A stretch of 64,000 nt of DNA. Origin: Asticcacaulis sp. AND118 (GTDB taxonomy: Bacteria > Pseudomonadota > Alphaproteobacteria > Caulobacterales > Caulobacteraceae). This document shows, piece by piece, positions 9,080 to 17,936 of the stretch (within the stretch, counting starts at the first letter, position 1; every line of letters starts with the position of its first letter). The DNA lies in contig NZ_CP084910.1 of assembly GCF_020535245.1 (NCBI RefSeq), positions 968,501-1,032,500 on the forward strand. Direction: 5' to 3'. Below the pieces are notes generated by a model. It was not told the origin of the DNA, made no database searches, and was given only the letters and a program-made list of their open reading frames with translations. A program made the translations under genes and the position numbers.

Positions 9080-9118
9080 CCGCGTAAGCCTTGAATTCCA
9101 AGGCTTACGCGGTTTTTT
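9080..9118 (+). terminator. Rho-independent terminator of nhaA
   Basis: A perfect 14-bp stem (9080-9093 with 9099-9112), a 5-nt loop and six T residues form a strong intrinsic terminator. The rest of the 307-bp gap before the receptor gene holds only a small hairpin around 9282-9297 (CCTTCA-ATAA-TGAAGG) in the receptor leader. I see no other gene there. Confidence 0.9.
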
Positions 9119-9326
9119 CATGTGCGGTTGCGAGATGAATTTGAAATTGTCTTTGCTCGAACTTGTGTCATATCATCGGCGGCAGCAGTCCGTTCAAAGT
9201 AAACCTTTGGGCGAGTCTGCGTAAAACAACGTCAAAAGACAAAACTGGCAAATACAGGGACCGCCGTTTACCTAACGACAACCTTCAATAATGAAGGTGG
9301 CGGCCTGCTTGACCTAGGGGAAACAC

Positions 9327-11882
9327 ATGCGCGTAAAGGCACACACACACAACCGCTTCTCCCTCAACCGCACGCTGATGGTAACCTGTTCCGGTATGGT
9401 CATGGCGCTCGGTGCGGCATCGGCCATGGCTCAGGAGGCTCCGGCGGCAGTCGAGGAAGAGCCTCAGGTCATCACCGTCACGGCTCAGAAGCGCGAGCAG
9501 TCGCTGCAGGACGTGCCCATCGTCGTCACCACCCTGTCGGCGAAACTGCTGCAGGACGCCGGCGTGAAGGACATCAAGGACATGCAGGTCCTGACGCCGG
9601 GCCTGACCGTCACCTCGACGCAGAACGAAACCCTGACCACCGCCCGCATCCGCGGCGTCGGCACGGTCGGCGACAACCCCGGCATGGAATCCTCGGTCGG
9701 CGTGGTCATCGACGGCGTCTATCGCCCGCGCAACGGCGTCGGCTTCGGCGATCTAGGTGAAATCGGCCGCATCGAAGTGCTGAAAGGGCCGCAGGGCACC
9801 CTGTTCGGCAAGAACACCTCGGCCGGCGTCATCAACATCATCACCAAGGAACCGTCCTTCGTCTTCGGCATGGACGGCGAAGCCACCGTGTCGAACTTCG
9901 ACGGCAAGGGCGTGTCGGCCTCGATCACCGGCCCGCTGTCGGAAGACCTCGTCGCCGGACGTCTGTACGTGGCCAAGCGCGAGCGCGGTGGCTATTACGA
10001 CGTCAATACCGGCATCGGTCCGCGCACCCTTAAGGAGGACGCCGACCAGAACTTCTACACCGTGCGCGGCCAATTGCTGTTCACGCCAGGCGCGCACAAG
10101 ATCCGCGTCATTGCCGACTATTCGAAGCGCGATGAAAACTGCTGCGCCGTGGTGCAGACGCGCACCGGCCCGACGGGGGCCATCCTCAACACACTGGCCG
10201 GCGGCAATGGCGTGATGACCAGCGCCGATCCGGAACAGCGTCTGGCCTATTCCAACCGCAACACGACGCAGAAGATCACCGACGGCGGTGTGTCGGTCGA
10301 AGCCAATATCAAGCTCGACTGGCTCGACTCGACGCTGACCTCGGTCACGGGGGTGCGCAAGTGGAAGAACAGCAACGGGCAGGATCTCGACTATTCCGGC
10401 GCCGACATCCTCTATCGCCGCGACAACGGCGACTTCAAGGCCGACTTTGACACCTTCTCGCAGGAATTGCGTCTGGCCGGCGGCGGTGAAAAGCTGAACT
10501 GGCTGGTCGGCGCCTTTTATGCCGACGAAGACCTGAAGCGCACCGACTCCTACGTCTACGGTTCGCAGTACGAGACCTACCTGTCGATCCTGCTGGCTCA
10601 GGCCCTGGGTCTGCCGACCACGACGCCGACAGTTTCGCTTCTGACCGGTCGCGCGGCGGGCACCTCCTATGCGGCGGGGCAGGGTGCGCTCGACTACTAC
10701 ACCCAGGAGTCCAAGTCGCTCGCCCTGTTCACCAATAACGGCTACAAGTTCACCGACAAGTTTGAGGTCACTATGGGCCTGCGTTACACGCAGGAGACCA
10801 AGAAGATGACCGCTATCTACACCAATTCAGATGGTGGCGTCGGCTGTGCTTCGGCCATCTCGCGTTCGGGTGTGATGGGCAATGCGCCGGTCGGCGCGTG
10901 GGCGACCATACCGGCGGCGGCGCGTCCGACCGTGGTCGGCAACATGTGTACCTTCTGGGGCAATGCCGCCTTCAACAACCGTCGCGTCGCCAACGAAGTG
11001 ACCGAAAAAGAGTGGTCGGGCACGCTGAAAGGCGCTTATCGCTTCAACGAAAACGTCATGGCCTACGCCTCGTTCGCGCGCGGCTATAAGGGCGGCGGTT
11101 ACAATCTCGACCGTGCCCAGACGGGTATCACGCCCGACGCCAACCTCTACTTCAAGCCCGAAACGGTGGATTCGTACGAACTGGGCCTGAAGACCTCGAT
11201 GTTCAACAATCGCTTCCTGTTCAACATCACCGCCTTCGATCAGACCTATCAGGACTTCCAGCTCAATACCTTCCTCGGCACGGCCTTCGTGGTCGAATCG
11301 ATTCCGGAACTGAAGTCGAAGGGCGTCGACGCCGACATCTACTGGTCGACGCCGATCCGCGGCCTGTCGGTGCAGGGCGGCATTGCCTATGCCGACACCA
11401 AGTATGGGGATTTCAAGGCGTCCGACCTCTCGAACGCTTCGCGCTTCCCGCAACTGTCGCTGTTGCCGGGGGCGCGCATGTCCTTCGCGCCGGAATGGAC
11501 GGGCTCGCTGGCCGTCACCTGGTCGGGCAATATCGCTGAGAACCTGCGCGCGTCGGGTAATATCGCCGCCAAGTACTCATCTGAATACAATACCGGCTCC
11601 GACCTGATCCCGTTCAAGGCGCAGGACGGCTACACCCTGCTCAACGCCCGCTTCGGTATCGGTGCGCCGGATCAGGCCTGGACGCTGGAAATCTGGGGTC
11701 AGAACCTGACCGACGAAACCTACAAGCAGGTCGTGATCAACGCCCCGCTGCAGGGCAACGGCTTCCAGACGACGGTGCAGCCCAACGGCACCTATTACAA
11801 TCAGGCGCTCGACACCAATACCTATGACGCCTTCATGGGCCAGCCGCGCACCTACGGCGTGACCTTGCGCGTAAAATACTGA
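9327..11882 (+). CDS. TonB-dependent outer-membrane receptor
   Basis: The 851-residue protein has a long signal peptide (cleavage near A-M-A-Q, residue 36) and a TonB-box-like I-T-V-T-A-Q. The plug domain contains D-V-P-I, R-I-R-G-V-G and V-L-K-G-P-Q-G-T-L-F-G-K-N. A 22-strand barrel with the final aromatic residue (V-K-Y) completes it. Members of this group import siderophores, vitamins or oligosaccharides using TonB energy. No co-transcribed gene names the substrate. It has its own terminator and a roughly 200-bp leader with no recognised riboswitch. Confidence 0.95.
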   Translation: MRVKAHTHNRFSLNRTLMVTCSGMVMALGAASAMAQEAPAAVEEEPQVITVTAQKREQSLQDVPIVVTTLSAKLLQDAGVKDIKDMQVLTPGLTVTSTQNETLTTARIRGVGTVGDNPGMESSVGVVIDGVYRPRNGVGFGDLGEIGRIEVLKGPQGTLFGKNTSAGVINIITKEPSFVFGMDGEATVSNFDGKGVSASITGPLSEDLVAGRLYVAKRERGGYYDVNTGIGPRTLKEDADQNFYTVRGQLLFTPGAHKIRVIADYSKRDENCCAVVQTRTGPTGAILNTLAGGNGVMTSADPEQRLAYSNRNTTQKITDGGVSVEANIKLDWLDSTLTSVTGVRKWKNSNGQDLDYSGADILYRRDNGDFKADFDTFSQELRLAGGGEKLNWLVGAFYADEDLKRTDSYVYGSQYETYLSILLAQALGLPTTTPTVSLLTGRAAGTSYAAGQGALDYYTQESKSLALFTNNGYKFTDKFEVTMGLRYTQETKKMTAIYTNSDGGVGCASAISRSGVMGNAPVGAWATIPAAARPTVVGNMCTFWGNAAFNNRRVANEVTEKEWSGTLKGAYRFNENVMAYASFARGYKGGGYNLDRAQTGITPDANLYFKPETVDSYELGLKTSMFNNRFLFNITAFDQTYQDFQLNTFLGTAFVVESIPELKSKGVDADIYWSTPIRGLSVQGGIAYADTKYGDFKASDLSNASRFPQLSLLPGARMSFAPEWTGSLAVTWSGNIAENLRASGNIAAKYSSEYNTGSDLIPFKAQDGYTLLNARFGIGAPDQAWTLEIWGQNLTDETYKQVVINAPLQGNGFQTTVQPNGTYYNQALDTNTYDAFMGQPRTYGVTLRVKY

Positions 11883-11906
11883 TCCGGCTCATCCGGTCAG
11901 GAAACG

Positions 11907-11945
11907 ATAAGGCCCCGGTGTTTTCACCGGGGTCTTATTTTTTTT
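11907..11945 (+). terminator. Terminator of the TonB receptor gene
   Basis: A 14-bp stem with one G-T pair (11907-11920 with 11925-11938), a TTTT loop and a long T-run form an intrinsic terminator 24 bp after the stop. Confidence 0.9.
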
Positions 11946-12122
11946 GGAGCTATTTGGTGTCGCCAAACAGGCTCGATATCTGGTTTGTCGCATTTTCTGA
12001 CCCTCAACCGCTATCCACTTGAGCGAAAAATGCGCTCTCATGCGCCGTATTTTCACCCTCTTGTGGGATGCAATCTGTCGAAGAAACACCTATATTCCGT
12101 CCATAGCCACAGGAGACCGATT

Positions 12123-12407
12123 ATGGCCGAGAAAGCCCCTGCCGAAGCCATTGCCGAGAAGACCACCCGCTCGATCACCGACGCGCTGGAATATCTCGAA
12201 GACAAGCTGAAGGTGTCCCAGGACACCCGTGAAAAGATCAACGGCACGATCGACCGCCTGCAGGTCATCCTCGAAGAAGCCCGTGACGAAGCGGAGGACA
12301 AGACCAAGGTCGTCCGTCGTCAGATTCGCCGTCATCCGGGCACTTCAGTGGCCATCGCTGCCGCTGCCGGGGTCGTGATCGGCCTGCTGCTGACGCGCCG
12401 CGACTAA
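12123..12407 (+). CDS. DUF883/ElaB-YqjD-type membrane-anchored protein
   Basis: I take ATG 12123 (AGGAGA seven bases upstream) rather than in-frame starts further up. The 94-residue product is a charged helix (residues 10-65, many E, K and R) followed by R-R-Q-I-R-R-H-P-G and one C-terminal membrane segment ending L-L-L-T-R-R-D. That is the layout of ElaB/YqjD proteins, which sit in the inner membrane. E. coli YqjD binds stationary-phase ribosomes, so a stress or stationary-phase role is plausible. A terminator follows directly. Confidence 0.85.
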   Translation: MAEKAPAEAIAEKTTRSITDALEYLEDKLKVSQDTREKINGTIDRLQVILEEARDEAEDKTKVVRRQIRRHPGTSVAIAAAAGVVIGLLLTRRD

Positions 12408-12430
12408 GCGGGTCCCTGGCCCGTAAAAGA

Positions 12431-12464
12431 ACCGCGCCGTTTCTATCGAAGCGGCGCGGTTTTT
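12431..12464 (+). terminator. Terminator after the DUF883 gene
   Basis: The inverted repeat 12431-12443 with 12448-12460 (one G-T pair, 4-nt loop) is followed by TTTT. It separates the DUF883 gene from the broken small gene that starts at 12482. Confidence 0.85.
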
Positions 12465-12545
12465 CGTGAAAGGGGGAGGGAGTGCTTTATCTGCTTTTTG
12501 CGGCGATCGGCCTGATCGGGCTCGGCTACTGCGCTTTTCAGCTCT

Positions 12546-12584
12546 AGAGCGAGATGATTTAAAGTGGAAACATCATCTCGCTCT
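12546..12584. repeat. 39-bp palindromic repeat
   Basis: A perfect 13-bp inverted repeat (AGAGCGAGATGAT at 12546-12558 with its complement at 12572-12584) encloses a 13-nt loop. It is adjacent to the 44-bp palindrome at 12601, so the two form a composite element inside the broken small gene. Confidence 0.75.
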
Positions 12585-12600
12585 CAGTTTTTGAGTGGTC

Positions 12601-12644
12601 GCGCAATTTTTCCGAAAAGTGGTGCCCACTTTATCGGATTGCGC
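12601..12644. repeat. 44-bp palindrome, copy 1 (most diverged)
   Basis: The ends are GCGCAAT and ATTGCGC, and the core carries CCGAAAAGTGG opposite CCACTTTATCGG. The length (44 bp), GCGC ends and AAAAGTG core recur at 19392, 54376 and 56793. Confidence 0.7.
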
Positions 12645-12835
12645 TCTATTGCAGCCTACGCCACGGTGAAACGCGCGGGCGGGGGTTCGGCCCGCTGTGG
12701 AACGACGAGCCCCCGCTGGACCGTAAGGCCGATCGTCGCGACTTCTGGATCGCTTTGGCCACCGGTGCGGCTATGCTTGTCATCGCAACCCCGTTGGTCG
12801 CCAAACGGGTTTCCATCGGAGTCATGTCGCTTTGA

Positions 12836-14647
12836 CTACATGCGGTACTGACCCGTTTCGATATGGGTCATGCATTCCGCCGTCAGCGGCTTATAGCCCG
12901 TATCGTCCATCTTCATCACATACAGCGGGTCGGTGACCTTCGCCGGATCGAAGCCGGCCTGCACGAGGTCCATCTTCTTGTATTTGAAGGTGCCCGTGGT
13001 CTCGGCGTTCTGCAGCAGACGGACGAAGCGCGGGCGGGCGAAGACGGGCAGGTGGGTGTTGACGTGCTGAGCGAAGGCCTCGATCGAGAAACCCTCGCCG
13101 GTGATCAGCGACACCATGCCGGCCTTGCCGTCGTAGTGAGGCACGGGGACGCCGTAGACGATGGCCTCATCTACGCCTTCGGCGCGGGCGCAGCATTCGC
13201 CGACCTCTGAGGTCGAGACGTTTTCGCCCTTGAAGCGGAAAGTGTCGCCGATGCGGTCCACAAAATAGATGTAGCCGTCGCGGTCCATCTTCATCAGGTC
13301 GCCGGAACGGAACCAGGCATCCCCTTTTTTGAAGACATCGTGCAGCACCTTCTTCTCGGAGGCCGCCTTGTCGGCATAGCCGGTGTAGAAGTGTCGGGCG
13401 TCGGCGCCGATGGCCCCGATGGCTTCGCCGACCTCGCCGGGCTTGCACTCGATGCACAAGCCGTCCGGGCCGCGCACGGGGGCTTCGGCCTCGACGTCGA
13501 ACTGCACCAAACGGATATTGAAGGCATTGCGCAGATAGGACGGCGCGCGGCCGATGGCCCCGGCCTGACCGTCAAAATTGAACAGCGAGACATTGCCTTC
13601 GGTCGAGCCGTAGAATTCGATGATCACCGGCACCTTGAAACGCGTCTTGAACTCGGTCCATACTTCCGGGCGCATGCCGTTGCCGAAGGCGACCTTGAGC
13701 CTGTGCTTTGTTTCATCGTCCGGATCGGGCGAGATCGGCGCATTGACCAGATAGCGGCACAGTTCGCCGATATAGACGATGTGGGTGCAGTTGAGGCTGC
13801 GCACGTCATGCCAGAAGGCCGAGGCCGAAAACCGCCGCTTGATGACCATCGAACCGCCGTTGAGCAGGGCCGCGCCGACGCCGCACAGGCCGCCGGTCGA
13901 ATGGTACAGCGGCAGAGCATTATACAGGCGATCCTCGTCCGTCATGTGCGATACGCCGCGGAAGGCCTTCATATAGAGCTGGGCGCGGGCGTGGGTGATC
14001 TTGGCCGCCTTGGGCAGGCCCGTCGTGCCGGAGGTGTAGATATAGAGGGCCGGGTCATGGGCGATGAGCCCCTGACGAATCCTGCGGTCCGGGCGCACGG
14101 AACTGGCGCCCTTGAGCGCCTGACTCAGCGAATGATGGTGCGAGGTTTCCTCGGTCTGGGCGAGGTCGAGCACGAAGACCTCCTGACGGCGGGTCAGGGT
14201 CGGCTCGATCTCGGCGAAGGCGGGCAGGGTGGCCGGGTCGACGATGTTGAGGCTGGCCGTCGAAATATTGATGCAATGGGCCAGCCCCTGACCGGTCAGG
14301 GCGTTGTTGATCAGGGCGGTGATGACGCCGATCTTGCTCAGCCCGTACCAGATGGGGACATATTCCAGCCGGTTGGGCAGGAACAGCGCGACCGTGTCGC
14401 CGGGTTTCAGCCCGCGCGACAGGCCCCAGTTGGCCACGCGGTTGGCCAGCACATCCATTTCGGCATAGGTGAGGGTCTTGTCCTCGAACAGCAGGGCGAT
14501 GCGCGCCGCATGGCGGTCCACCGAGGCTTCGAGGTCGTCGCAAACCAGCACAGGGGACTTCGAGTCCACCTCGCGGATATGGCGCAGAAGCCTGAGCAAC
14601 CGCTTGAGAAAGATGAATTCGCGCCTGGCCCTGTCGATCAGGTTCAT
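12836..14647 (-). CDS. FATP-type long/very-long-chain acyl-CoA synthetase
   Basis: The 603-residue enzyme of the AMP-binding superfamily has the P-loop-like Y-I-Y-T-S-G-T-T-G-L-P-K (202-213), the adenylate motif E-F-Y-G-S-T-E-G, and the C-terminal D-R-I-G-D-T-F-R-F-K-G-E-N motif. These last two are the forms seen in fatty-acid-transport-protein-like synthetases. It would activate fatty acids with ATP and CoA on entry, feeding beta-oxidation (compare the genes at 60148 and 61388). It is a single gene on this strand, and its stop abuts the broken small gene at 12835. Confidence 0.9.
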   Translation of the reverse strand: MNLIDRARREFIFLKRLLRLLRHIREVDSKSPVLVCDDLEASVDRHAARIALLFEDKTLTYAEMDVLANRVANWGLSRGLKPGDTVALFLPNRLEYVPIWYGLSKIGVITALINNALTGQGLAHCINISTASLNIVDPATLPAFAEIEPTLTRRQEVFVLDLAQTEETSHHHSLSQALKGASSVRPDRRIRQGLIAHDPALYIYTSGTTGLPKAAKITHARAQLYMKAFRGVSHMTDEDRLYNALPLYHSTGGLCGVGAALLNGGSMVIKRRFSASAFWHDVRSLNCTHIVYIGELCRYLVNAPISPDPDDETKHRLKVAFGNGMRPEVWTEFKTRFKVPVIIEFYGSTEGNVSLFNFDGQAGAIGRAPSYLRNAFNIRLVQFDVEAEAPVRGPDGLCIECKPGEVGEAIGAIGADARHFYTGYADKAASEKKVLHDVFKKGDAWFRSGDLMKMDRDGYIYFVDRIGDTFRFKGENVSTSEVGECCARAEGVDEAIVYGVPVPHYDGKAGMVSLITGEGFSIEAFAQHVNTHLPVFARPRFVRLLQNAETTGTFKYKKMDLVQAGFDPAKVTDPLYVMKMDDTGYKPLTAECMTHIETGQYRM

Positions 14648-14811
14648 GGAACGTCTCCGAATACCCTGTGCCTCGTGGCGTCTATGGTTACGCCTTAAGG
14701 TTCAACATATCGCGGAATGATACTTTCGCCAGTATAAAATTGACGTGAACGGAAAGTATTTTCCGTTACCGCTAGGGAAGTCGGGCGGGATTTCTCCCGC
14801 CCCGTAAGGGG

Positions 14812-15315
14812 TTAGCGCTTGAGCACCATGATCGTCACATCGGCGGTCTTGTTGTCGATCAGGCGTACTTCATAGGCGCCGGGCTGGAGGTCGAAATCGA
14901 CGATCTTGCGCACGCCGGAGCAGTCCGGGCCGTGGCCGTGCTTCGACGATTTCAGCGTCTCGCCGTCCTTGACCACATCGATCCAGACGCCTGTCCCCGC
15001 CGCGATGCCGTAGGTGCGGGCCTGAACTACGGTGAAGGTCAAGGTGCCGCTATAGGTCGGAGTGGCCGGCGGCGTGGCGCGGGCGCGCTTATAGGCGACG
15101 CGGGTGGAATCGAGCAGGGTCACCTTGACGGGCTTGCCGATGCTGAGCGCCGGCGCGCCGGCGGTGTCAGCGGTCGCCTTGACCGGGGCGGCGTGCAGCC
15201 AGTGGGTGAAGGGGCCGCTCAGGACCGGTTCAGCCGGGCAGGCGGGCTTGGCCTCTTCGGCGAAAGCAGGAGCCGCGGTCAGGAGCAGAGCAGCGGAGAC
15301 GAGGAGGGCGCGCAT
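14812..15315 (-). CDS. Secreted protein of unknown function
   Basis: I place the start at ATG 15315 (AAAGGTG upstream), giving 167 residues that begin with a clear signal peptide, M-R-A-L-L-V-S-A-A-L-L-L-T-A-A-P-A-F-A. The mature part is a small, probably beta-rich domain with three Cys. It contains P-F-T-H-W-L-H, a K-H-G-H-G-P-D-C-S-G segment and a final strand V-R-L-I-D. It looks like a periplasmic binding or adhesion-type domain. I do not recognise the family. A 14749-14768 palindrome (AACGGAAA-GTAT-TTTCCGTT) lies downstream, towards the acyl-CoA synthetase gene. Confidence 0.7.
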   Translation of the reverse strand: MRALLVSAALLLTAAPAFAEEAKPACPAEPVLSGPFTHWLHAAPVKATADTAGAPALSIGKPVKVTLLDSTRVAYKRARATPPATPTYSGTLTFTVVQARTYGIAAGTGVWIDVVKDGETLKSSKHGHGPDCSGVRKIVDFDLQPGAYEVRLIDNKTADVTIMVLKR

Positions 15316-15517
15316 GAAACACCTTTGGAAAGCCATAATTGCCGCCGACTTTAAGATCGGAATTACGGCGGGGGGAAGACGTGCGGGGAATGATTTAGGT
15401 CTGTAAGAGCGAAGGACGTGCGCATTGTCGGGCTTTTGATGTGCTCGACCGGGCGGCGTGTCGAATACTTAGGCGCGGGTCGTTAGGCTCCTGATATCAA
15501 CGCAAAGGAGATACGAC

Positions 15518-15751
15518 ATGAACCGCAATCGCATCGAAGGCAACTGGGAGCAGGTCAAGGGTCACGTCCAGAAGGCGTGGGGCAAGCTGACCAATGACGA
15601 TCTCGACCAGATCGAAGGCGACCGCAAGCTGCTGGCCGGCAAGATTCAGGAACGCTACGGCATCGCGCAGGACGAGGTGGAACTCCAGGTCCGTCGCTGG
15701 AACGATGAAAGCAACGAGACGGTGGATTCGGTCATTCCCGACCGCCGCTAA
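15518..15751 (+). CDS. CsbD-family stress protein
   Basis: The 77-residue hydrophilic protein starts M-N-R-N-R-I-E-G-N-W-E-Q-V-K-G, continues K-A-W-G-K-L-T-N-D-D-L and ends with the Y-G-x-x-x-D-E-V-E helix. That is the CsbD pattern of small general-stress proteins in bacteria. AAAGGAG lies upstream. The molecular function of the family is unknown. It faces a HisKA_2-type sensor kinase, the class that controls the alphaproteobacterial general stress response, which fits but does not prove shared regulation. Confidence 0.9.
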   Translation: MNRNRIEGNWEQVKGHVQKAWGKLTNDDLDQIEGDRKLLAGKIQERYGIAQDEVELQVRRWNDESNETVDSVIPDRR

Positions 15752-15771
15752 GCGGGTCTGATCCGGCTATA

Positions 15772-15804
15772 AACGCCTCCCGACTTGGTTCGGGAGGCGT
15801 TTTG
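15772..15804. terminator. Bidirectional terminator between csbD-like gene and kinase
   Basis: A perfect 12-bp stem (15772-15783 with 15790-15801) with a 6-nt loop is flanked by T-rich bases on the plus strand and A-rich bases on the other side. It can end both convergent transcripts. Confidence 0.85.
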
Positions 15805-16821
15805 TTATGCAGGACGCGCGAAGGTCAGGCAGGTCTTCAAACCGCGGTCGCTGGTGAAGGCCACCTCGCCTTTAAGCGTCCGGGCGAAGCTGTGCAGGAT
15901 ACGCATGCCGAGACTTTTGGAAGCCGACAGGTCGAAGCCGTCGGGCAGGCCGGGACCGTCATCGCGGATCGACAGGATGAACACCTCAGGCCGGCTGTCG
16001 TCGAGCCGGATATTGACCATGCCATGACCGCCAGAGAAGGCGTGTTTAAGCGAATTGGTCAACACCTCCACCACGAACAGCGACAAGGTCATCACCTGTT
16101 CGGCGGGCAGGGTGACGTCAGGGGCCTCGACCTCCAGCCGAATGCGACCATCGCGTGTTTGCAGCACGTCTTCGGCAATGTCGCGCAGAAGCATTCTCAG
16201 CGGTACATTGGCATTGTCCGGGTCGTACAGCTTGCGATGGATCCGCGACAATGTTTCCAGTCTCATGCGCGCATCGATCAAGGCGTCAGCGGCTTCGCGG
16301 TTGCCCTCCAGCTTTTTCGATTGCAGGGTCAGCATGCTGGCCACGAAGGCGAGATTGTTGGCGATACGGTGTTGAAGCTCGGCATAAAGCGTCTTCTGAT
16401 GGATCAGAAGTGACGCATTGGTGTTGCGTTCATTTGAGAGCCGATCGCGGGCCAGACGCATGCCGTGGATGATGGCGATATCGACGCTCGCCACGACGAT
16501 GAAAAAGCTTAGTGCGACGACAACAGGGCCGTTCACGGCAAAGCTGAAGGCCGGGGGTATGAAAAAATACCAGGCGGCCAGGGTGCTGAGGGTGGCGCAG
16601 ATTATACCGGGCCAGAGGCCAACCAGCCAGGCGGTCAACATGACGGCGGGGAAGAAGGTGAGGAAGGGAAAGCCCGGCGGCAGCGCCTTATCGCTGATGA
16701 AGCGGAGGAGCACGGCGATCAGAAAGAAGACCAGGGCCATACCGTAGCGGAACGCCCCTTCGCCTTCACGTTGCCGAAACCAGCGTGTCGTTTGTGTAAA
16801 GAAGCCCTCAACGCTCTGCAT
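15805..16821 (-). CDS. Membrane sensor histidine kinase, HisKA_2/HWE type
   Basis: This 338-residue kinase has four membrane segments (residues about 26-120) of the KdpD-like DUF4118 kind. The HisKA_2 box L-Q-H151-R-I-A-N-N-L-A-F carries the phosphorylated His. The ATPase domain has V-V-E-V-L-T-N-S-L-K-H-A-F, D-D-G-P-G-L-P and S-L-G-M-R-I-L. Such kinases typically act in stress or light signalling to PhyR-like regulators in Alphaproteobacteria. No response regulator is adjacent. It is convergent with the csbD-like gene. Confidence 0.92.
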   Translation of the reverse strand: MQSVEGFFTQTTRWFRQREGEGAFRYGMALVFFLIAVLLRFISDKALPPGFPFLTFFPAVMLTAWLVGLWPGIICATLSTLAAWYFFIPPAFSFAVNGPVVVALSFFIVVASVDIAIIHGMRLARDRLSNERNTNASLLIHQKTLYAELQHRIANNLAFVASMLTLQSKKLEGNREAADALIDARMRLETLSRIHRKLYDPDNANVPLRMLLRDIAEDVLQTRDGRIRLEVEAPDVTLPAEQVMTLSLFVVEVLTNSLKHAFSGGHGMVNIRLDDSRPEVFILSIRDDGPGLPDGFDLSASKSLGMRILHSFARTLKGEVAFTSDRGLKTCLTFARPA

Positions 16822-16922
16822 ATAGCCGTTATTTCGACGGTTTCCCTAGGCGTCAAGCCACTTGTGCACGTAACCTCAGACCCCCATGCGATTTTTATTT
16901 TTGTTTATGTTAATGTTTTCCG

Positions 16923-17936
16923 ATGGAGTTTCATCTGACGGCTGGCGAAGCCTGGTACAAGCTGACGCGGGCGGCCGCTGAGGCGCAGGTTTCCATCGAT
17001 TTCGAGCAGTATATCGTCCATGACGACGAGATGGGCCGCGCCTTTCTCGACCTCCTGGCGCGCAAGGCCTCCGAAGGGGTGCGGGTGCGCTGCCTGCTGG
17101 ACGGTTTCGGCAGCCATGACCTGCAACGCTCATCGGCGGTGACGGCGCTGCGCGAGGCCGGGGCGCAGGTGATCTTCTTCAACATGCTGAAATGGTGGCA
17201 CGCGGTCATGCCGTGGCGCTGGTTCCCGCGCACCCATGTGAAGACTTTGCACGTCGACGGGCGGTTGAGCCTACTGGGCTCGATGGGTCTGGCCGAATAT
17301 ATGCGGCCGTGGCGCGACACGCAGGTCGTGTTGTCGCCCGCCGTGTCACGTGTGGCCCAGAATGACTTCCACCGCGTATGGACCGAACGCACGGCAGGTC
17401 GAGCGGGGCGGCTTGAGCCGGTCGTCATGGGGCTCAGCACCTACGCCGCCCAGTGCCCGATGCAGAAGACAGGGCAAATCGAGACCCTGCTGCTGGCGGC
17501 CGTCGATGCCGCACACACCCATATCCGGCTGGCTACGCCCTACTTCTTCCCGCCGAAATCGTTGCGCAAGGCTTTGCAGGCCGCGCAAAGGCGCGGGGTG
17601 CAGATAACCCTGATGCTGTCAGGGAAAACCGATGTCAAATTCGCCGACTTCCTGACGCGACGGTTGAAGCTCTACTGGCGAAAACTGGGGTTTGAGGTGC
17701 TGATGTTTCAGGGCCGCACCCTGCACGCCAAATACGCGGTGATCGACGACGACTGGGCGACGGTGGGGAGTTGCAATTTCGACGTCCTCAGTCTGGGGCT
17801 CAATCGCGAGGCCAATGTGGTGCTGCGCGATCCGGCGGTGGTGGCCGCGATAGCGGCGCAGTTCGAGACGGATCGCCTGTCGTGCCTGCCCCTGACAGAG
17901 GTTGCGGTCGAACCGGAAGCCTTGGAGGTCGCATGA
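16923..17936 (+). CDS. Phospholipase D-family cardiolipin synthase-like protein
   Basis: The 337-residue protein has two complete HKD motifs: H105-V-K107-T-L-H-V-D112 and H268-A-K270-Y-A-V-I-D275. Each is followed by the G-S-M or G-S-C-N-F pattern. It lacks N-terminal membrane segments, which resembles ClsB/YbhO-type cardiolipin synthases rather than ClsA. It would condense phosphatidylglycerol with another phospholipid. Its stop overlaps the next start (ATGA), so it is coupled to an endonuclease/exonuclease/phosphatase-fold gene, the arrangement seen for E. coli ybhO-ybhP. Confidence 0.88.
   Translation: MEFHLTAGEAWYKLTRAAAEAQVSIDFEQYIVHDDEMGRAFLDLLARKASEGVRVRCLLDGFGSHDLQRSSAVTALREAGAQVIFFNMLKWWHAVMPWRWFPRTHVKTLHVDGRLSLLGSMGLAEYMRPWRDTQVVLSPAVSRVAQNDFHRVWTERTAGRAGRLEPVVMGLSTYAAQCPMQKTGQIETLLLAAVDAAHTHIRLATPYFFPPKSLRKALQAAQRRGVQITLMLSGKTDVKFADFLTRRLKLYWRKLGFEVLMFQGRTLHAKYAVIDDDWATVGSCNFDVLSLGLNREANVVLRDPAVVAAIAAQFETDRLSCLPLTEVAVEPEALEVA

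Larger units (their letters stand above)
12482..12835 (+). pseudogene. Small membrane-protein gene interrupted by palindromic repeats
   Basis: GTG 12482 follows GGGGGAGGG and encodes a hydrophobic 21-residue start (L-Y-L-L-F-A-A-I-G-L-I-G-L-G-Y) that stops at TAG 12545-12547, exactly where a palindrome begins. The same frame becomes open again after the palindromes and runs to TGA 12833-12835. It encodes P-L-W-N-D-E-P-P-L-D-R-K-A-D-R-R-D-F-W and then a membrane segment (I-A-L-A-T-G-A-A-M-L-V-I). The second part has no start codon of its own. It ends one base before the convergent acyl-CoA synthetase stop. A two-span protein of about 80 residues disrupted by repeat insertion explains this best. 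Confidence 0.55.

Noticed and set aside
12564-12851. 95-codon frame starting inside a palindrome
   Set aside because: The start lies within the repeat and the frame differs from that of the small membrane gene, which gives a sensible membrane helix.
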